Shown: positions 9,149-18,563, counted from the stretch's first letter. The stretch: 64,000 bases of DNA from Thiocapsa bogorovii (GCF_021228795.1 NZ_CP089309.1:5329501-5393500); one strand, 5' to 3'. Notes: generated by a model not told the origin, from the sequence alone. Numbers and translations are program-made.

Positions 9149-9165
9149 TTGGTATCGGAAAGGCA
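9149..9165 (+). promoter_or_regulatory. Weak sigma-54-like promoter before the Fn3/PKD gene
   Basis: TTGGTATCGGAAAGGCA keeps GG and GC 10 bp apart and the flanking T and A bases, but the CAC and TT parts of the consensus are missing. It lies about 110 bp before the start codon. Doubtful, but worth testing together with the better sites. Confidence 0.25.
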
Positions 9166-9277
9166 GCGTTGGCGGTGGCTCAGGACGGAGTTCAAAGGAA
9201 CATCCTCCTGAAAAGTCGGAGTCGATCGCCCTAGCTACCCAGTCGTGTCACCAGTGACTTCCTATAAAGGTGACACC

Positions 9278-11176
9278 ATGAACAGCCATTGCATGCGCCA
9301 GCCGCGGGTAACCCCTCCTTCTGCGCAAAGCGCCTGGTCCCTGCGCTTTGCGACATTCTTCACGGTCTTTCTTGCACTTCTTATTGCTTCAACTGGCGTT
9401 TATGCAGCGGAAGTGAAGCTGGCTTGGGATCCAGTCGATGATAATCGCATGACTGGATACGAGCTGCACTACGGCGAGGCGAGCGGTCAGTATCAATCGT
9501 CCGTCAACACGGCCGAGACCACCACGATCGTAGCAGCTCTTGAATCCGGAAAAACCTATTATTTCGCCGTCAAGGCGACTGCGGCGGATCGCTCCTTGGA
9601 CAGCAGCTTCTCCGAGGAAGTCACCGCGACGATTCCTCACGAAGCACCTCAAGCGAGCTTCAATCTAAGCGGCTCGGCCGGCGTTGCGCCCCTCGCTTTG
9701 AGCTTCGTCGATACATCGACCGGTCAAGTCGACCAGTGGCAGTGGACCTTCGGGGACGGCCAAACGAGCACGGAGCGCTCCCCCAATCATCTGTATACGG
9801 CACCGGGCGAGTATATCGTGAGCCTTTTGGTTAGCGGACCGGGCGGTCTGTCCCCGCGAGCCGCGACAGCACGCGTGACGGTTGCGGCACCGCCGCCGGT
9901 AGCGGGTTTCACATCGAGTACGACCAACGGGGTAGCCCCGACGCTTGTCGTGTTCAACGATGCCTCGAGCGGCGACGTGAGCCAGTATGAATGGAACTTC
10001 GGGGACGGTGGAACCAGCACAGGCGCAAGCGCGGCCTGGACCTATTCAGCACCGGGCACCTATTCGGTCTCCCTGAAAGTCACGGGACCCGGCGGCTCCG
10101 ACAGCATCACCAAGACCAATCTCATCAGCATCGTAGGTCCCCCGCCAGTCGCAAACTTCGACGCTTCCGAGCGCAGCGGCGACGCCCCACTGAGCGTCAC
10201 CTTCCGAGATCTGTCCGCCGGCGAGATCACCGCTGTTCATTGGGACTTCGGCGATGGTCAGATGAGCAGCGAAAAGGCACCGACCCACATCTATACCGAG
10301 CCTGGTGTCTATGATGTGTCTCTGATGGTCAAGGGTCCTTATGGGAGCGACACGAGCTTCAAGAGCGCCTTCGTCGAGGTTATCGATCCAAACCAGGGTC
10401 TTCCGATCGAAGTCGGCGAGGTGGAGGTCGATCATAACTGGACATGGGTGGAATTCGGTCGTGATTTCGAAAACCCCGTGGTTGTCGCGAATCCGCCCAG
10501 CTTCAACGACACTGCTCCGGCTGTGGTCCGTATCGATGGTGTCGAGCCGACAGGATTCTGGATTCGAATCCAGGAGTGGGATTATCTCGACGGTATCCAC
10601 GGGTTCGAAACCGTAAACTATATCGCGGTGGAGAAGGGCAGCCATCTCCTGCCGAATGGCGATCGCATCGAGGCAGGAACCTTTATCCAAGCAGGCCGCA
10701 CATTCCATCGCCTTGGCTTCGCCGAAGCCTTTGCGAAGGTTCCCGTTGTGCTCACATCCGTCACCAGTGCAGCCGACGCCAAGGCCGTCACCACGCGAGT
10801 TCGCAATGTCTCGCTAAACGGCTTCGAGCTGCGGATGGATGAGCAGGAGTCCCTGAAAAAAGGGCACGGTGCAGAGACCATCAGTTACATCGCTTGGCCG
10901 CCTTCGGAAGGGGACATCGATGGACTTCAGTATCGCGTCGGCTTGACCGGCAAGAGCGTTACCGATAAACCATTTGTCGTAAAGTTCGGCGCCGGCGTCG
11001 TTGAGCCCCCGGCATTCCTGGCCCATCCCCAGAGCACGAACGGCGGGGATCCCACGACACTTCGTTATCATGACCTGACTGCCGGTCAAGTCGCGATCAG
11101 GGCCGAGGAAGACCAGTCACGCGACGTGGAGACGAGGCACGCCGCAGAGTCGGTGGGTTGGATGATCTTCAACTGA
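9278..11176 (+). CDS. Secreted Fn3 / triple-PKD / H-type-lectin-like protein
   Basis: 632 aa from ATG 9278, chosen because AAAGG at 9266-9270 precedes it; a GTG at 9245 would add 11 residues. The signal peptide has its core at about 22-42 (FATFFTVFLALLIASTGVYA). Next come a fibronectin-III domain (about 46-120) and three PKD domains (about 124-208, 210-297, 298-385), each with the W.FGDG motif and YT.PG.Y.V.L. The C-terminal 240 residues contain three repeats ending ETVNYIAVE, ETISYIAWP and ESVGWMIFN, resembling H-type-lectin-like modules. Such proteins bind polysaccharide or act as adhesins. There is no sorting signal or lipobox, so it is probably released or held by the matrix. It lies between prsR and the tyrosine kinase gene. 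Confidence 0.8.
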   Translation: MNSHCMRQPRVTPPSAQSAWSLRFATFFTVFLALLIASTGVYAAEVKLAWDPVDDNRMTGYELHYGEASGQYQSSVNTAETTTIVAALESGKTYYFAVKATAADRSLDSSFSEEVTATIPHEAPQASFNLSGSAGVAPLALSFVDTSTGQVDQWQWTFGDGQTSTERSPNHLYTAPGEYIVSLLVSGPGGLSPRAATARVTVAAPPPVAGFTSSTTNGVAPTLVVFNDASSGDVSQYEWNFGDGGTSTGASAAWTYSAPGTYSVSLKVTGPGGSDSITKTNLISIVGPPPVANFDASERSGDAPLSVTFRDLSAGEITAVHWDFGDGQMSSEKAPTHIYTEPGVYDVSLMVKGPYGSDTSFKSAFVEVIDPNQGLPIEVGEVEVDHNWTWVEFGRDFENPVVVANPPSFNDTAPAVVRIDGVEPTGFWIRIQEWDYLDGIHGFETVNYIAVEKGSHLLPNGDRIEAGTFIQAGRTFHRLGFAEAFAKVPVVLTSVTSAADAKAVTTRVRNVSLNGFELRMDEQESLKKGHGAETISYIAWPPSEGDIDGLQYRVGLTGKSVTDKPFVVKFGAGVVEPPAFLAHPQSTNGGDPTTLRYHDLTAGQVAIRAEEDQSRDVETRHAAESVGWMIFN

Positions 11177-12289
11177 GATCAAGGAGCCAGGGCGAGCAGA
11201 CTTGCGGCGACTCGCCCCGGCATCCAGGAAACAATTTTCCGGCGAGCTTGGGCTGCCGTTCGACGTCCCACCCCAGGGACCGCAGACGGCAGCTCTTTTT
11301 GATACCGTACCCGAGTTTGGTTCGACCCCGCCGTTGAGCTCCGCGTCGACCCCACTCATTCGATCGGCAACCCAGACCTCAGGTGATTCCGGGCAAAGGA
11401 CTTACCGTCATGTAGGGGAGACTTCAGTCGCCCTCCAAAATTCCGAGCCAGGCGCAGCCAAAATGCTTGTTCCCGGAAGTCAATCTAAGGAGCTCGTGAC
11501 ACCCGCTCCGCGGTGTCACGCATGCCCATGGTGCTCCGCGCCACGGGTCACGATGGCCGGAATCACGAACGAAGCCCTCCGCGCCCTCTGTATCAGGTAA
11601 CTCGACGGAGGAAAGCGACCCCCAAGATGGGTTAAACTCCCGATCGAGAAAAGTTCGCTCGACTGACGTTCGCCAAGACGATCAGTCAGCACTCAGAAAA
11701 AGAGTCGTCTCTGTGGAATCGAGCTCTCCCGCGGACACCTGGTTGACGTCCGGTTGGTTGTCTAACCGGCGGAGTCATCAGATTGCCCGGAGGGCCATCA
11801 TCACACGACCGGCCAAGAGCGACGCCGGCGATCGTCGCGAAGCGGCAGAATCCCGGGATCGACGACTTGCAGTCGTCTTCTTCCGCCGCCCGAACGGCCA
11901 CCGGGGTCGAGTTCAACTAGACGATCCCGGGAGCCACGCCAACGCGTCTTGGCCGAGCCAACGCGCGAGGCGCCCGGGAGTTTTGACCAAGGCCAAGTCA
12001 CCGATAACCGCGGTGTCTGCTCCGAGTACATCGATCGTCGGGAACGGATCTTGCATTCTATTGATCCCAAACCGGGTGCAACAGCGAGATATTCGGTCCC
12101 GAGTGAGCTCGACGGTGAGCACGCCGCCGGCTCCTCGGCAATGATGCGATTTAAAATTTCATTTTTCTTAGAATCTTAAACCGCGTCAGCTCCATCATGT
12201 TTCGTTTCCGGCGAGGCCGATCCGATCCAAAAACGATGCATGCCGCTCCAGACGCGGTTTAATTGGACAACTCAGGTGTTGAGTAGGCT
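11177..12289. other. Long intergenic region with repeat copies, no gene seen
   Basis: 1.1 kb without a supportable gene. Besides the family A copy listed separately, a GACGACTTGCAGTCGTC dyad (about 11863-11879) belongs to a dispersed GGCGACT..AGTCGCC motif also found at 13482, 52571, 52644 and 57989. An AT-rich patch at 12145-12180 lies about 120 bp upstream of the kinase gene and may hold its promoter, but no clear -35/-10 was found. Confidence 0.5.
11493..11572. repeat. Repeat family A, best-preserved copy
   Basis: CTCGTGACACCCGCTCCGCG continues to GGTGTCACGCATG, then GCTCCGCGCCACGGGTCACG and ATGGCCGG.ATCACGAACG. The central part is a near-perfect palindrome, GTGACACC-CGCTCCGC-GGTGTCAC. 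It agrees closely with the unit at 8761. Confidence 0.75.
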
Positions 12290-13165
12290 ATGGAACGAAT
12301 AGAGGAAGCGCTAAAACGGTCGCGCCAGGAACAAAGCGATCTGCATCACAGTCGGTCGGGTCTGACCGAACCGCTCTCGTTGCCGACATCCAATCGTCCG
12401 GGGCCGATATCCGCCGCCGAGCGAAGCCCGACCTATACCCAGACGCGAACGATTGCACTAGATCCGGAGTATTTGCGGGATCACAGGGTGATCACGGATA
12501 TGACATACCCCGACGCTGCGGAGGCCTACAAAATCCTCCGTACCCAGGTTCTCCAACGGTTGCGGCTCAACGGCTGGCGTACGCTGGGAATCACGGCGAC
12601 AACACAGGGAAACGGAAAAACACTGACGTCGCTGAACCTTGCGATCAGCTTGGCAATGGAGGTGAACCAAACCGTCTTGCTGGCGGATCTGGATCTCAGA
12701 CGTCCGTCGTTGGCAACCTATTTGGCCGAAGAAAGACTCAATGGGCTGAGCGACTACCTGATCGGACGGTACGATATCTCAGAAATCCTCATCAATCCGG
12801 GAATCGACAGGCTGGTGATCCTCCCCGGCAACGAGCCCTTAATCAATTCGTCCGAGCAGCTCTCGAGTCCACGCATGGTCCAGCTGGTCGAGGAGTTGAA
12901 GACCCGCTACCCGGATCGAATCGTCTTGTTCGATCTGCCCCCGCTACTCGTCGGCGACGACGTCATGGCGTTCGCACCGAACTGCGATGCGCTCATGTTG
13001 GTCGTGGAAGAAAACAAAACCACCAGCGAGGAACTGCATCGCGCCTTCGAGCTACTCGAAGGCCAAAACATCATCGGCACGGTCTTGAACAAGTCCGTCT
13101 ACAACGTCGGCGCGCCAGGTTACGGCGGGTATGGTGGGTATGGCGGATCGAGCGGATATGCTTGA
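12290..13165 (+). CDS. EPS tyrosine autokinase (CpsD/CapB, EpsG type)
   Basis: 291 aa cytoplasmic BY-kinase. Walker A is TTQGNGKT with K110, Walker A' is LLADLDLRRP with D133/D135, and Walker B is IVLFDLPPLL. The C-terminus ends in a Gly/Tyr cluster (PGYGGYGGYGGSSGYA), the usual autophosphorylation site. It lacks membrane helices, so it must be paired with the separate Wzz-like activator at 46992-48791. The two-protein arrangement is known from Gram-positive CapAB and from exosortase-linked EPS loci. Phosphorylation cycles would control polymer length and export. It stands alone between two repeat-filled spacers. Confidence 0.9.
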   Translation: MERIEEALKRSRQEQSDLHHSRSGLTEPLSLPTSNRPGPISAAERSPTYTQTRTIALDPEYLRDHRVITDMTYPDAAEAYKILRTQVLQRLRLNGWRTLGITATTQGNGKTLTSLNLAISLAMEVNQTVLLADLDLRRPSLATYLAEERLNGLSDYLIGRYDISEILINPGIDRLVILPGNEPLINSSEQLSSPRMVQLVEELKTRYPDRIVLFDLPPLLVGDDVMAFAPNCDALMLVVEENKTTSEELHRAFELLEGQNIIGTVLNKSVYNVGAPGYGGYGGYGGSSGYA

Positions 13166-13321
13166 GCAACGGCCCGAAACACTGCGCGACCAACCAAGCT
13201 CCGTAAAGCACGCATCGAGCCGCTCCAACACACTCAAACGAAAGTTGGGTCTCGGTTATTGGACGCGTCCACACAACCCGCAAATGCGCTTTTGCTCACG
13301 ACTGGCGACTCAGCCCCGCAG

Positions 13322-13397
13322 GGCTCGTGACACCGCTCCCGCGGTGTCCCGCATCACTCGGCGCTCCGCGACAAGTGCCGCCGAATCCGGATTCACT
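13322..13397. repeat. Repeat family A copy
   Basis: GGCTCGTGACACCGCTCCCG and CGGTGTCCCGCATCACTCGG lead to GGCGCTCCGCGACAAGTGCC and GCCGAATCCGGATTCAC. This is the same order of blocks as the copies at 8761 and 11493, with small changes. It lies about 160 bp after the tyrosine kinase gene; 13398-13524 holds only a GGCGACTTGCAGTCGCC dyad. Confidence 0.7.
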
Positions 13398-13524
13398 CTC
13401 GAGGCCCCGACCTGCCTGGTTCATCAGAGCGGCCAAAAACCACGCGGACGGCCTCTGTGGAACGCCGAACACACCCTGGGGTCGGCGACTTGCAGTCGCC
13501 ATCTTCGGCTGACCTGACGGTTAG

Positions 13525-13630
13525 CAACCGTTCAATAACAAGTGATCCATCTTAGCCCCTCTCCCCTCGCGGGAGAGGGGTTGGGGAGAGGGGGAGAATG
13601 AACGGGAATGGCTAAGTTGTTTCTGAACAC
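13525..13630 (-). repeat. Repeat family B, copy 1 (inverted)
   Basis: On the minus strand this reads GGTGTTCAGAAACAACTTAG, CCATTCCCGTTCATTCTCCC, then the palindrome CCCCTCTCCCGCGAGGGGAG and TAAGATGGATCACTTGTTAT. Two other copies are at 52690-52800 and 63528-63631, both in the opposite orientation. The following 13631-13818 carries nothing I recognise. Confidence 0.85.
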
Positions 13631-13818
13631 CCGGCCTTAGCGGGTCGACTACGACTCGACGATCCCAGGCAGTTCGAACTCAATGCGGTCTAGCCGTACC
13701 TCTGACCGAGGCCGTCGGTACCGTATCGATCGATCGAGACCGACCCTACCACGCGAACTCCGCCCAAACGAACGTCGTCAAGGCAATCCGTCCGCAGACG
13801 AGCCGTCCGTTTCCGATG

Positions 13819-15426
13819 TCATTCCGGAATAAACCGCCGCAAGGGATCCGCAATCGTCTGGCTAAACGCCCTCAGCAACTCGTCGGCCTCGCCGGCATCC
13901 TGACCCGGCTCCAACGGCACTGTCAGTCGCACCAATGCCCCATCCGTTCGATTACGCACGAGCGCGTCCCAAAATAGGTACCACTTCACCAAGTACTCGT
14001 TGGTCATCAAGCGCCCGCGCTGCTGAAACCAGTAGTACACGAGAAGGCGCTCGTCCCCCATCTGAATCAGCGACCGGTTGACGCGAAGAGGACTACCAGA
14101 AGTCCCGGCGCCGGGGATCTCGACCTGCGAAAATTCCCGAATCTGCCATCCGCCCCCGGGAAGACAGGTTTTAGGCGAATGGACGGAGGCCCCCTTGCGT
14201 TGCGACTCATAATAGGCGACGTAGAGATTGACCGACTCCCCCGAGCTGGCGCGATAGTCCGACAGCAGATAGTCGTCCAACTGCAGCGCGTCCACATAGA
14301 CCCGCTCCATACGATCGGTCCGCCCCACCCAGTCCCCGAAGCTATTCGGGAAAAAGAGAAACGCCGTTCGCTCCGGAACCACTTCCACCCGATCCGGCAG
14401 TTGATGGGCCAAGATACCAACAAGGGCCAGCGCAGGAAGAACGGCATAGAAGGAGACCGGGATGCGCCGTTCCTGAAACGTCGCCGTCTTCGGCAGAGGG
14501 TCCGGCCATTGGATCGCGAATGCCTCCTGCAACGGCATCGGGTAAGGACCCACCTTCGCGAGCAGCCACATCAGCAGGACCAACAGAGCCGCACAGGCCA
14601 TAAACACGACCCAGCCCTCGAAATCGTGGATGAATCCCTCCGCCATCGCGATACCGCCGTGCTCCACCAGGATGCCGATCACCCCGATTCGAAAACTGTT
14701 CATCAGCACGGTGATGGGTAGCGTGGACAAGAGCAAGATTACCTTCTTCCAGAAGGCCCCCTTGAAGATGACAGCCGCGATGTAGCCCAATGCCGCCAAC
14801 GGAAACAGATATCGCAGACCGCTGCACGCCTCGACGACCTGAAGCTGATAACTACCCAAATCAATGACATTGCCTTCGAGGTGGACCGTGATTCCAAAGG
14901 CTCGGATAAACGCCACCCCCAGCTGCGAGGAGATAAGCTGAAGCTCCGCGGATAGATTGTTGTACAGGAAATGCGGGAGCGGCACGAGAAACCACAACAA
15001 ACCATATGCCGGGAGAATAATCTTGAACGCCTTCCAGCCCATGAGCGACAGCAATACACCGCCCAGCGTCAGCAAGAACGAATATTGTATCAAGGCATAA
15101 ATCGTTCCGAGTTCTCCGACGAGGTACAGGAACAAACCCAGTAGAGCGACACCGATGCCGGCCCAACTCGACTGAAACGGCGTTTGAGCGAGGAGCGTCG
15201 ACTTCTGCCAGGCAAAGAAGAGCGCGACGAATGGGAGCATGTAGCCATGGCTGTATTCCTCCGTACCCCATGCCCCAACCATGCGAGTCAAACCTTCGTG
15301 AAAGATCACCACGAGCAGCCCGAAGACGATGGCCATCCACACGACGTGAATGAACCGCGCCCTCCATGCGGTCCGCGGTTTTTCAATGATCGAAAGGGAA
15401 TCGGCAACTTGAGTGGAGTCAGTCAT
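13819..15426 (-). CDS. xrtD: Exosortase fused to an EpsI domain (XrtD type)
   Basis: 535 aa from ATG 15424-15426; upstream in-frame codons have no family match. Residues about 25-330 form a multi-helix exosortase with the cysteine-transpeptidase-like triad C201 (EACSGLRYL), R246 (NSFRIG) and H267 (IHDFEGW). Residues about 350-535 form an EpsI-like periplasmic domain ([28 protein letters not shown]). This fusion is characteristic of exosortase D, described as specific for VPLPA-CTERM targets. Two such substrates (3486-4157, 49294-50082) and a related one (56971-57519) lie in this window. It would cleave the sorting signal at the inner membrane and pass proteins to the surface or matrix. EpsI domains are linked to EPS assembly. 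Confidence 0.92.
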   Translation of the reverse strand: MTDSTQVADSLSIIEKPRTAWRARFIHVVWMAIVFGLLVVIFHEGLTRMVGAWGTEEYSHGYMLPFVALFFAWQKSTLLAQTPFQSSWAGIGVALLGLFLYLVGELGTIYALIQYSFLLTLGGVLLSLMGWKAFKIILPAYGLLWFLVPLPHFLYNNLSAELQLISSQLGVAFIRAFGITVHLEGNVIDLGSYQLQVVEACSGLRYLFPLAALGYIAAVIFKGAFWKKVILLLSTLPITVLMNSFRIGVIGILVEHGGIAMAEGFIHDFEGWVVFMACAALLVLLMWLLAKVGPYPMPLQEAFAIQWPDPLPKTATFQERRIPVSFYAVLPALALVGILAHQLPDRVEVVPERTAFLFFPNSFGDWVGRTDRMERVYVDALQLDDYLLSDYRASSGESVNLYVAYYESQRKGASVHSPKTCLPGGGWQIREFSQVEIPGAGTSGSPLRVNRSLIQMGDERLLVYYWFQQRGRLMTNEYLVKWYLFWDALVRNRTDGALVRLTVPLEPGQDAGEADELLRAFSQTIADPLRRFIPE

Positions 15427-15727
15427 ATCAGGAGTCCCTTTGGGAGATGCTTCAGAGAGCAAGGTTCGTTGCCTCGGACCTGCATCACCCAACCATACAG
15501 ATGCTCGGTTCGCGACGGCCTGCGTTGATTGCGCTGAGGATACCCGGTTCCAGTCCGTGCGACGACCATTAATAAGGCGCTCCACAGTTCCCGCGGGACA
15601 CTGGCCAACCGGGCAGTGTCCACTGGGCAGCGGGCAGGGTCTCCCCCGGGATCAGGAGTTAAAGCAAAATCAATGCCGCCGGCCTCGCGGCGCTTGAGGG
15701 TCTTTTGGCTGTGATAGTCGGTGTCGT

Positions 15728-16050
15728 TCAGCAGTGCCTCCCGTCGAAGCGCGTGTGCGCGCGGGATTCAATCTCCTCTTTGGCCGCGGCGATGAGGGCG
15801 AGACGCTGTTCGCGCCGTTTCAGCTCCAACGGGTCAGGCCGCGGTGCGTTGTCGGCCTGATCTGCCAAACGCAGCAGTTCCTCGACCTGCGCCTCCAGGC
15901 GGTCGGGGTGTTCTAAGGCCAACGCCGTGTGCTTGCTCGCGTTGGCTTCGATCTTGATGCCGTCGAGACTGATGGTGCCGAGCTTCACCAGCCTCATCGT
16001 TTGCGGCCGATGGTGAGAGCGAGGAGCAGCACCTCGGTAAGCGGACTGAA
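15728..16050 (-). pseudogene. IS1182-type transposase fragment
   Basis: The minus-strand frame carries VKLGTISLDGIKIEANASKH, then EAQVEELLRLADQAD and ELKRREQRLALIAAAKEEIE. This is the central DDE-domain and coiled-coil segment of IS1182-family transposases. The N-terminal part continues only in another frame and the C-terminal catalytic half is missing. No terminal repeats were found. The preceding 15427-15727 shows nothing else. Confidence 0.65.
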
Positions 16051-16063
16051 ACCAACCAACCCT

Positions 16064-16092
16064 TTGACAGACGACAGACAGGGAACTATTCT
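16064..16092 (+). promoter_or_regulatory. Sigma-70 promoter for marR-rfaH
   Basis: TTGACA (16064-16069), a 17-bp spacer and TATTCT (16087-16092) give a perfect -35 and a 4/6 -10. The start would be near 16099, about 100 bp before the first gene. It lies at the edge of the transposase fragment. Confidence 0.55.
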
Positions 16093-16203
16093 GCGTTCTC
16101 ACAATGAACGCAGTGCGTGAAGCACCAAAACGCCCTGTTCGCCCGCGGCTGCCAGCGCAAGAACTGCGGTGGTATGGCGGTAGCGTGCCCGCGCACGACT
16201 TCG

Positions 16204-16578
16204 ATGCCGAGTGTCTTGAGCGACGTGCTCCATTATCGCATCCTTCGCCTCTTGGAAGCGCGGCCCGACATTAGTCAGCGGCAGCTTGCGAAAGAACTCG
16301 GCGTCAGTCTTGGCAAGACCAACTACTGCGTCCAGGCTCTTCTGCAAAAGGATTGGATCAAGGTCTAGGACTTCAAGAACAGTCGCAATAAGATCGGCTA
16401 TACCTACCTGTTGACGCCCGAGGGCATCGAGCTAAAGACTAAGCTCGCTGTGCGCTTCCTGAAGCTAAAGACGGCCGAGTTCGAAGCGATCAAGCGAGCG
16501 ATTGAGCAGTTGCGGCACGAGGCGGACCACTTGCGGGCTCCTGACGCACTGCCGGCTCGAAAAAGGAGAATCCATGAT
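16204..16578 (+). pseudogene. EPS-associated MarR-type regulator interrupted by an amber codon
   Basis: From ATG 16204 the frame gives a winged helix (LHYRILRLLEARPDISQRQL then AKELGVSLGKTNYCVQALL, DWIKV) and then TAG at 16366-16368. The same frame continues with DFKNSRNKIGYTYLLTPEGI and a C-terminal helix (RFLKLKTAEFEAIKRAIEQL), exactly as in the EPS-associated MarR family, where a glutamine codon usually sits at the stop (CAG to TAG). After that the frame has no stop before it enters rfaH. The gene therefore looks inactivated by one substitution, unless the amber is suppressed or is a sequencing error. The DNA-binding half alone is 54 residues. Confidence 0.75.
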
Positions 16579-17079
16579 ATGCATGCCTGGTACGTGGTAC
16601 ACACCAAGCCCCGCAAGGAAACGCTCGCAGAAGCCAATCTCCAACGCCAGGACTTCGAAACCTATCTGCCTTGGTACAAGCGTGTCGCCAAGCACCGCGG
16701 CACCTGGCGGGAGATCACGGAGCCGTTGTTTCCGCGCTACCTGTTCCTACGCATCAACCCCGATCAGCAAACGGTCGCGCCCATCCGCTCCACCCTCGGG
16801 GTCACGACCCTCGTTACCTTCGGACAGTGCCTCAGGCCCGTACCGAACGCGGTCATCGACAGCCTCCGACGCAATGGCGATGCGCAGACGGGCCTCCCTA
16901 AAGCACCCGAACAGGATTTCACAACGGGCCAGTCGGTTACCATCAATGCCGGTCCCTTCGAAGGTCTACAAGGCATCTTCGACACAACCTGCGGCGAAGA
17001 GCGCGTTGCAATCCTGCTCGACATCCTCGGAAACGCAACAAACGTAGTCTTGGCCCGCTCCAGCGTCGTGCCAGCCTGA
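16579..17079 (+). CDS. rfaH: Transcription antiterminator RfaH (NusG paralogue)
   Basis: 166 aa from ATG 16579, preceded by AAAGGAGA. The NGN domain starts HAWYVVHTKPRKE and contains LFPRYLFLRINP, and the C-terminal KOW domain carries GPFEGLQGIFD. RfaH binds RNA polymerase paused at an ops element, blocks Rho-dependent termination and recruits ribosomes. It is needed for long polysaccharide operons, so this copy probably serves the EPS genes downstream. I did not find a convincing ops element. The frame upstream is open back to the amber-interrupted MarR gene, so a MarR-RfaH fusion could arise from readthrough, but a good ribosome site makes independent initiation likely. Confidence 0.9.
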   Translation: MHAWYVVHTKPRKETLAEANLQRQDFETYLPWYKRVAKHRGTWREITEPLFPRYLFLRINPDQQTVAPIRSTLGVTTLVTFGQCLRPVPNAVIDSLRRNGDAQTGLPKAPEQDFTTGQSVTINAGPFEGLQGIFDTTCGEERVAILLDILGNATNVVLARSSVVPA

Positions 17080-17205
17080 ATGCCACCCCATCAGGCTACA
17101 CCCGTTGGAGTGCAACTCCGGCCGGAACCTCCTCGCCGCTTGACCCGCGCATGCCATCCAAGGTCGGGACGCCGATCCCACGCCAAGTAAAATGGCACTC
17201 TGACC

Positions 17206-18563
17206 CTGAGGTATCCCCAGGATAACCTAAACATTTTCAGTGCGTTGAATAGCATTTTTTGCGCAGGATTGAACATGCACGAGAGGTCGTTGTCCCTGGA
17301 AAGCGACGAAACCCGCCAGGAGACCCCTCGTGCATGCAGGAACCATCTTACACCGCTGCCTCGATCCGTTGCTGCAGTCGATTCACCGCACACGTTTGGC
17401 GACACTGTTCGCCGCGGTGGCGGCCTGCGTGAGCGGGCCGGCGTTGTCGCTGACCGATGTGGGGCGGCGCTTCGGCGGCGCCGTCGGGCTACGCCACAAG
17501 ATCAAGCGCGCCGATCGCCTGCTCGGCAATCGGCATCTGCGCCGGGAGGCCAAGTCGATCTATCAAGCCTTGTGCCGTGTGACGCTGGCGCGTGTGCGCG
17601 AACCGCTGATCCTGATCGACTGGTCGGATCTGAAGGCCGACCAGTCACTGCACCTGCTGCGCGCGTCGCTGCCGGTGGGCGGACGCAGTCTGACCCTGTA
17701 CGAGGAGGTGCACCCACAGAAGAAACTCAACAACGCGGCGGTGCACGCGCGCTTTCTGCGCCACCTGAGCGCCCTGATGCCGCCGGGGGTGGCGCCGATC
17801 ATCATCGCCGACGCGGGCTTCAAAGTTCCCTTCTATCGCGAGGTGCAAGCCCTGGGCTGGCGCTGGGTCGGACGGGTGCGCGGGCGCGACGTCGTGCGGC
17901 TGAAGTCGCGCTGGAGCAGCTGCAAGACGCTTTTCGCGCGTGCGACGGCCACCCCGACGGCGCTCGGCGAAGGCGACTGGGTGCGCAGCAATCCGCTGCG
18001 CGCCGTCTTCGCCTTGGAGCGTCGACCGCCCAAGGGACGTCGCGGCAAGACCGCTTTCGGACGGCGCGCGCGCTCCAAGGCCAGCACGCAGAACGCCCGC
18101 AGCACCAAAGAGCCCTGGCTGCTGGTCGCCTCGACCCGCTTCGCCGCGTGGCCGGCGAAGCGGCTGTTGCGCCTGTACGCCCAGCGCATGCAAATCGAGC
18201 AAAGCTTCCGGGACATGAAGAACCTGCCCTTCGGCGAAGGCTTGGAGCGCAGCCGCTCGCGCGGCACCGAACGCTTGACGGTGTTGGTGCTGATCGCCTC
18301 GCTGGCCGCCTTTCTGCTCTGGCTGATCGGTACCGCGGCCGAGCGCGCGGGCATCCACCGCCGGCTGCATCCGGGCAACGGCAAGCGTCGCGTCTACTCG
18401 CGGATCTTCCTCGCGCGTCTGCTGCTCGTCCTCGACAGTACCCGCGATGTGCTCGATGAGGTGCTCACCGCCATCGCGCCACCAGACCAATGGATCGCGA
18501 GCGATCATGACGGCCTGCGCGCCGACGGCGCCGCCGGGGGATGAGTTCGTGGGGATACCTCAG
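17206..18563. mobile_element. Complete IS4-family (IS10-like) insertion sequence with target duplication
   Basis: The left end CTGAGGTATCCCCAGG and right end (minus strand) CTGAGGTATCCCCACG form inverted repeats starting with CTGA, as in IS10. The 9 bp before it (ACTCTGACC) and after it (ACTCTGAGC) match in 8 of 9 positions, the expected 9-bp target duplication. One intact transposase gene lies inside. It inserted next to the decayed IS4 relic that follows. Confidence 0.85.
17330..18544 (+). CDS. IS4-family transposase
   Basis: 404 aa DDE transposase. The visible motifs are LILIDWSDL (first Asp), IIIADAGFK (second Asp) and the Y-(2)-R-(3)-E-(6)-K signature in YAQRMQIEQSFRDMKN, which supplies the catalytic Glu. 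The length is normal for the IS10 group. The start ATG 17330 gives MHAGTILHRCLDPLL, similar to other members. The gene fills the element from 124 bp inside the left end to 19 bp from the right end and appears intact, so the element may still be active. Confidence 0.9.
   Translation: MHAGTILHRCLDPLLQSIHRTRLATLFAAVAACVSGPALSLTDVGRRFGGAVGLRHKIKRADRLLGNRHLRREAKSIYQALCRVTLARVREPLILIDWSDLKADQSLHLLRASLPVGGRSLTLYEEVHPQKKLNNAAVHARFLRHLSALMPPGVAPIIIADAGFKVPFYREVQALGWRWVGRVRGRDVVRLKSRWSSCKTLFARATATPTALGEGDWVRSNPLRAVFALERRPPKGRRGKTAFGRRARSKASTQNARSTKEPWLLVASTRFAAWPAKRLLRLYAQRMQIEQSFRDMKNLPFGEGLERSRSRGTERLTVLVLIASLAAFLLWLIGTAAERAGIHRRLHPGNGKRRVYSRIFLARLLLVLDSTRDVLDEVLTAIAPPDQWIASDHDGLRADGAAGG

Noticed and set aside
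15459-15474. Sigma-54 promoter for xrtD
   Set aside because: The spacing between GG and GC is 11 rather than 10, so it is not annotated as a feature; listed only as a low-interest finding.
17245-18508. A 404-codon plus-strand frame and a long minus-strand frame overlapping the IS4 transposase
   Set aside because: Arg/Ala-rich composition without motifs. The frame starting at 17330 has the full DDE signature.
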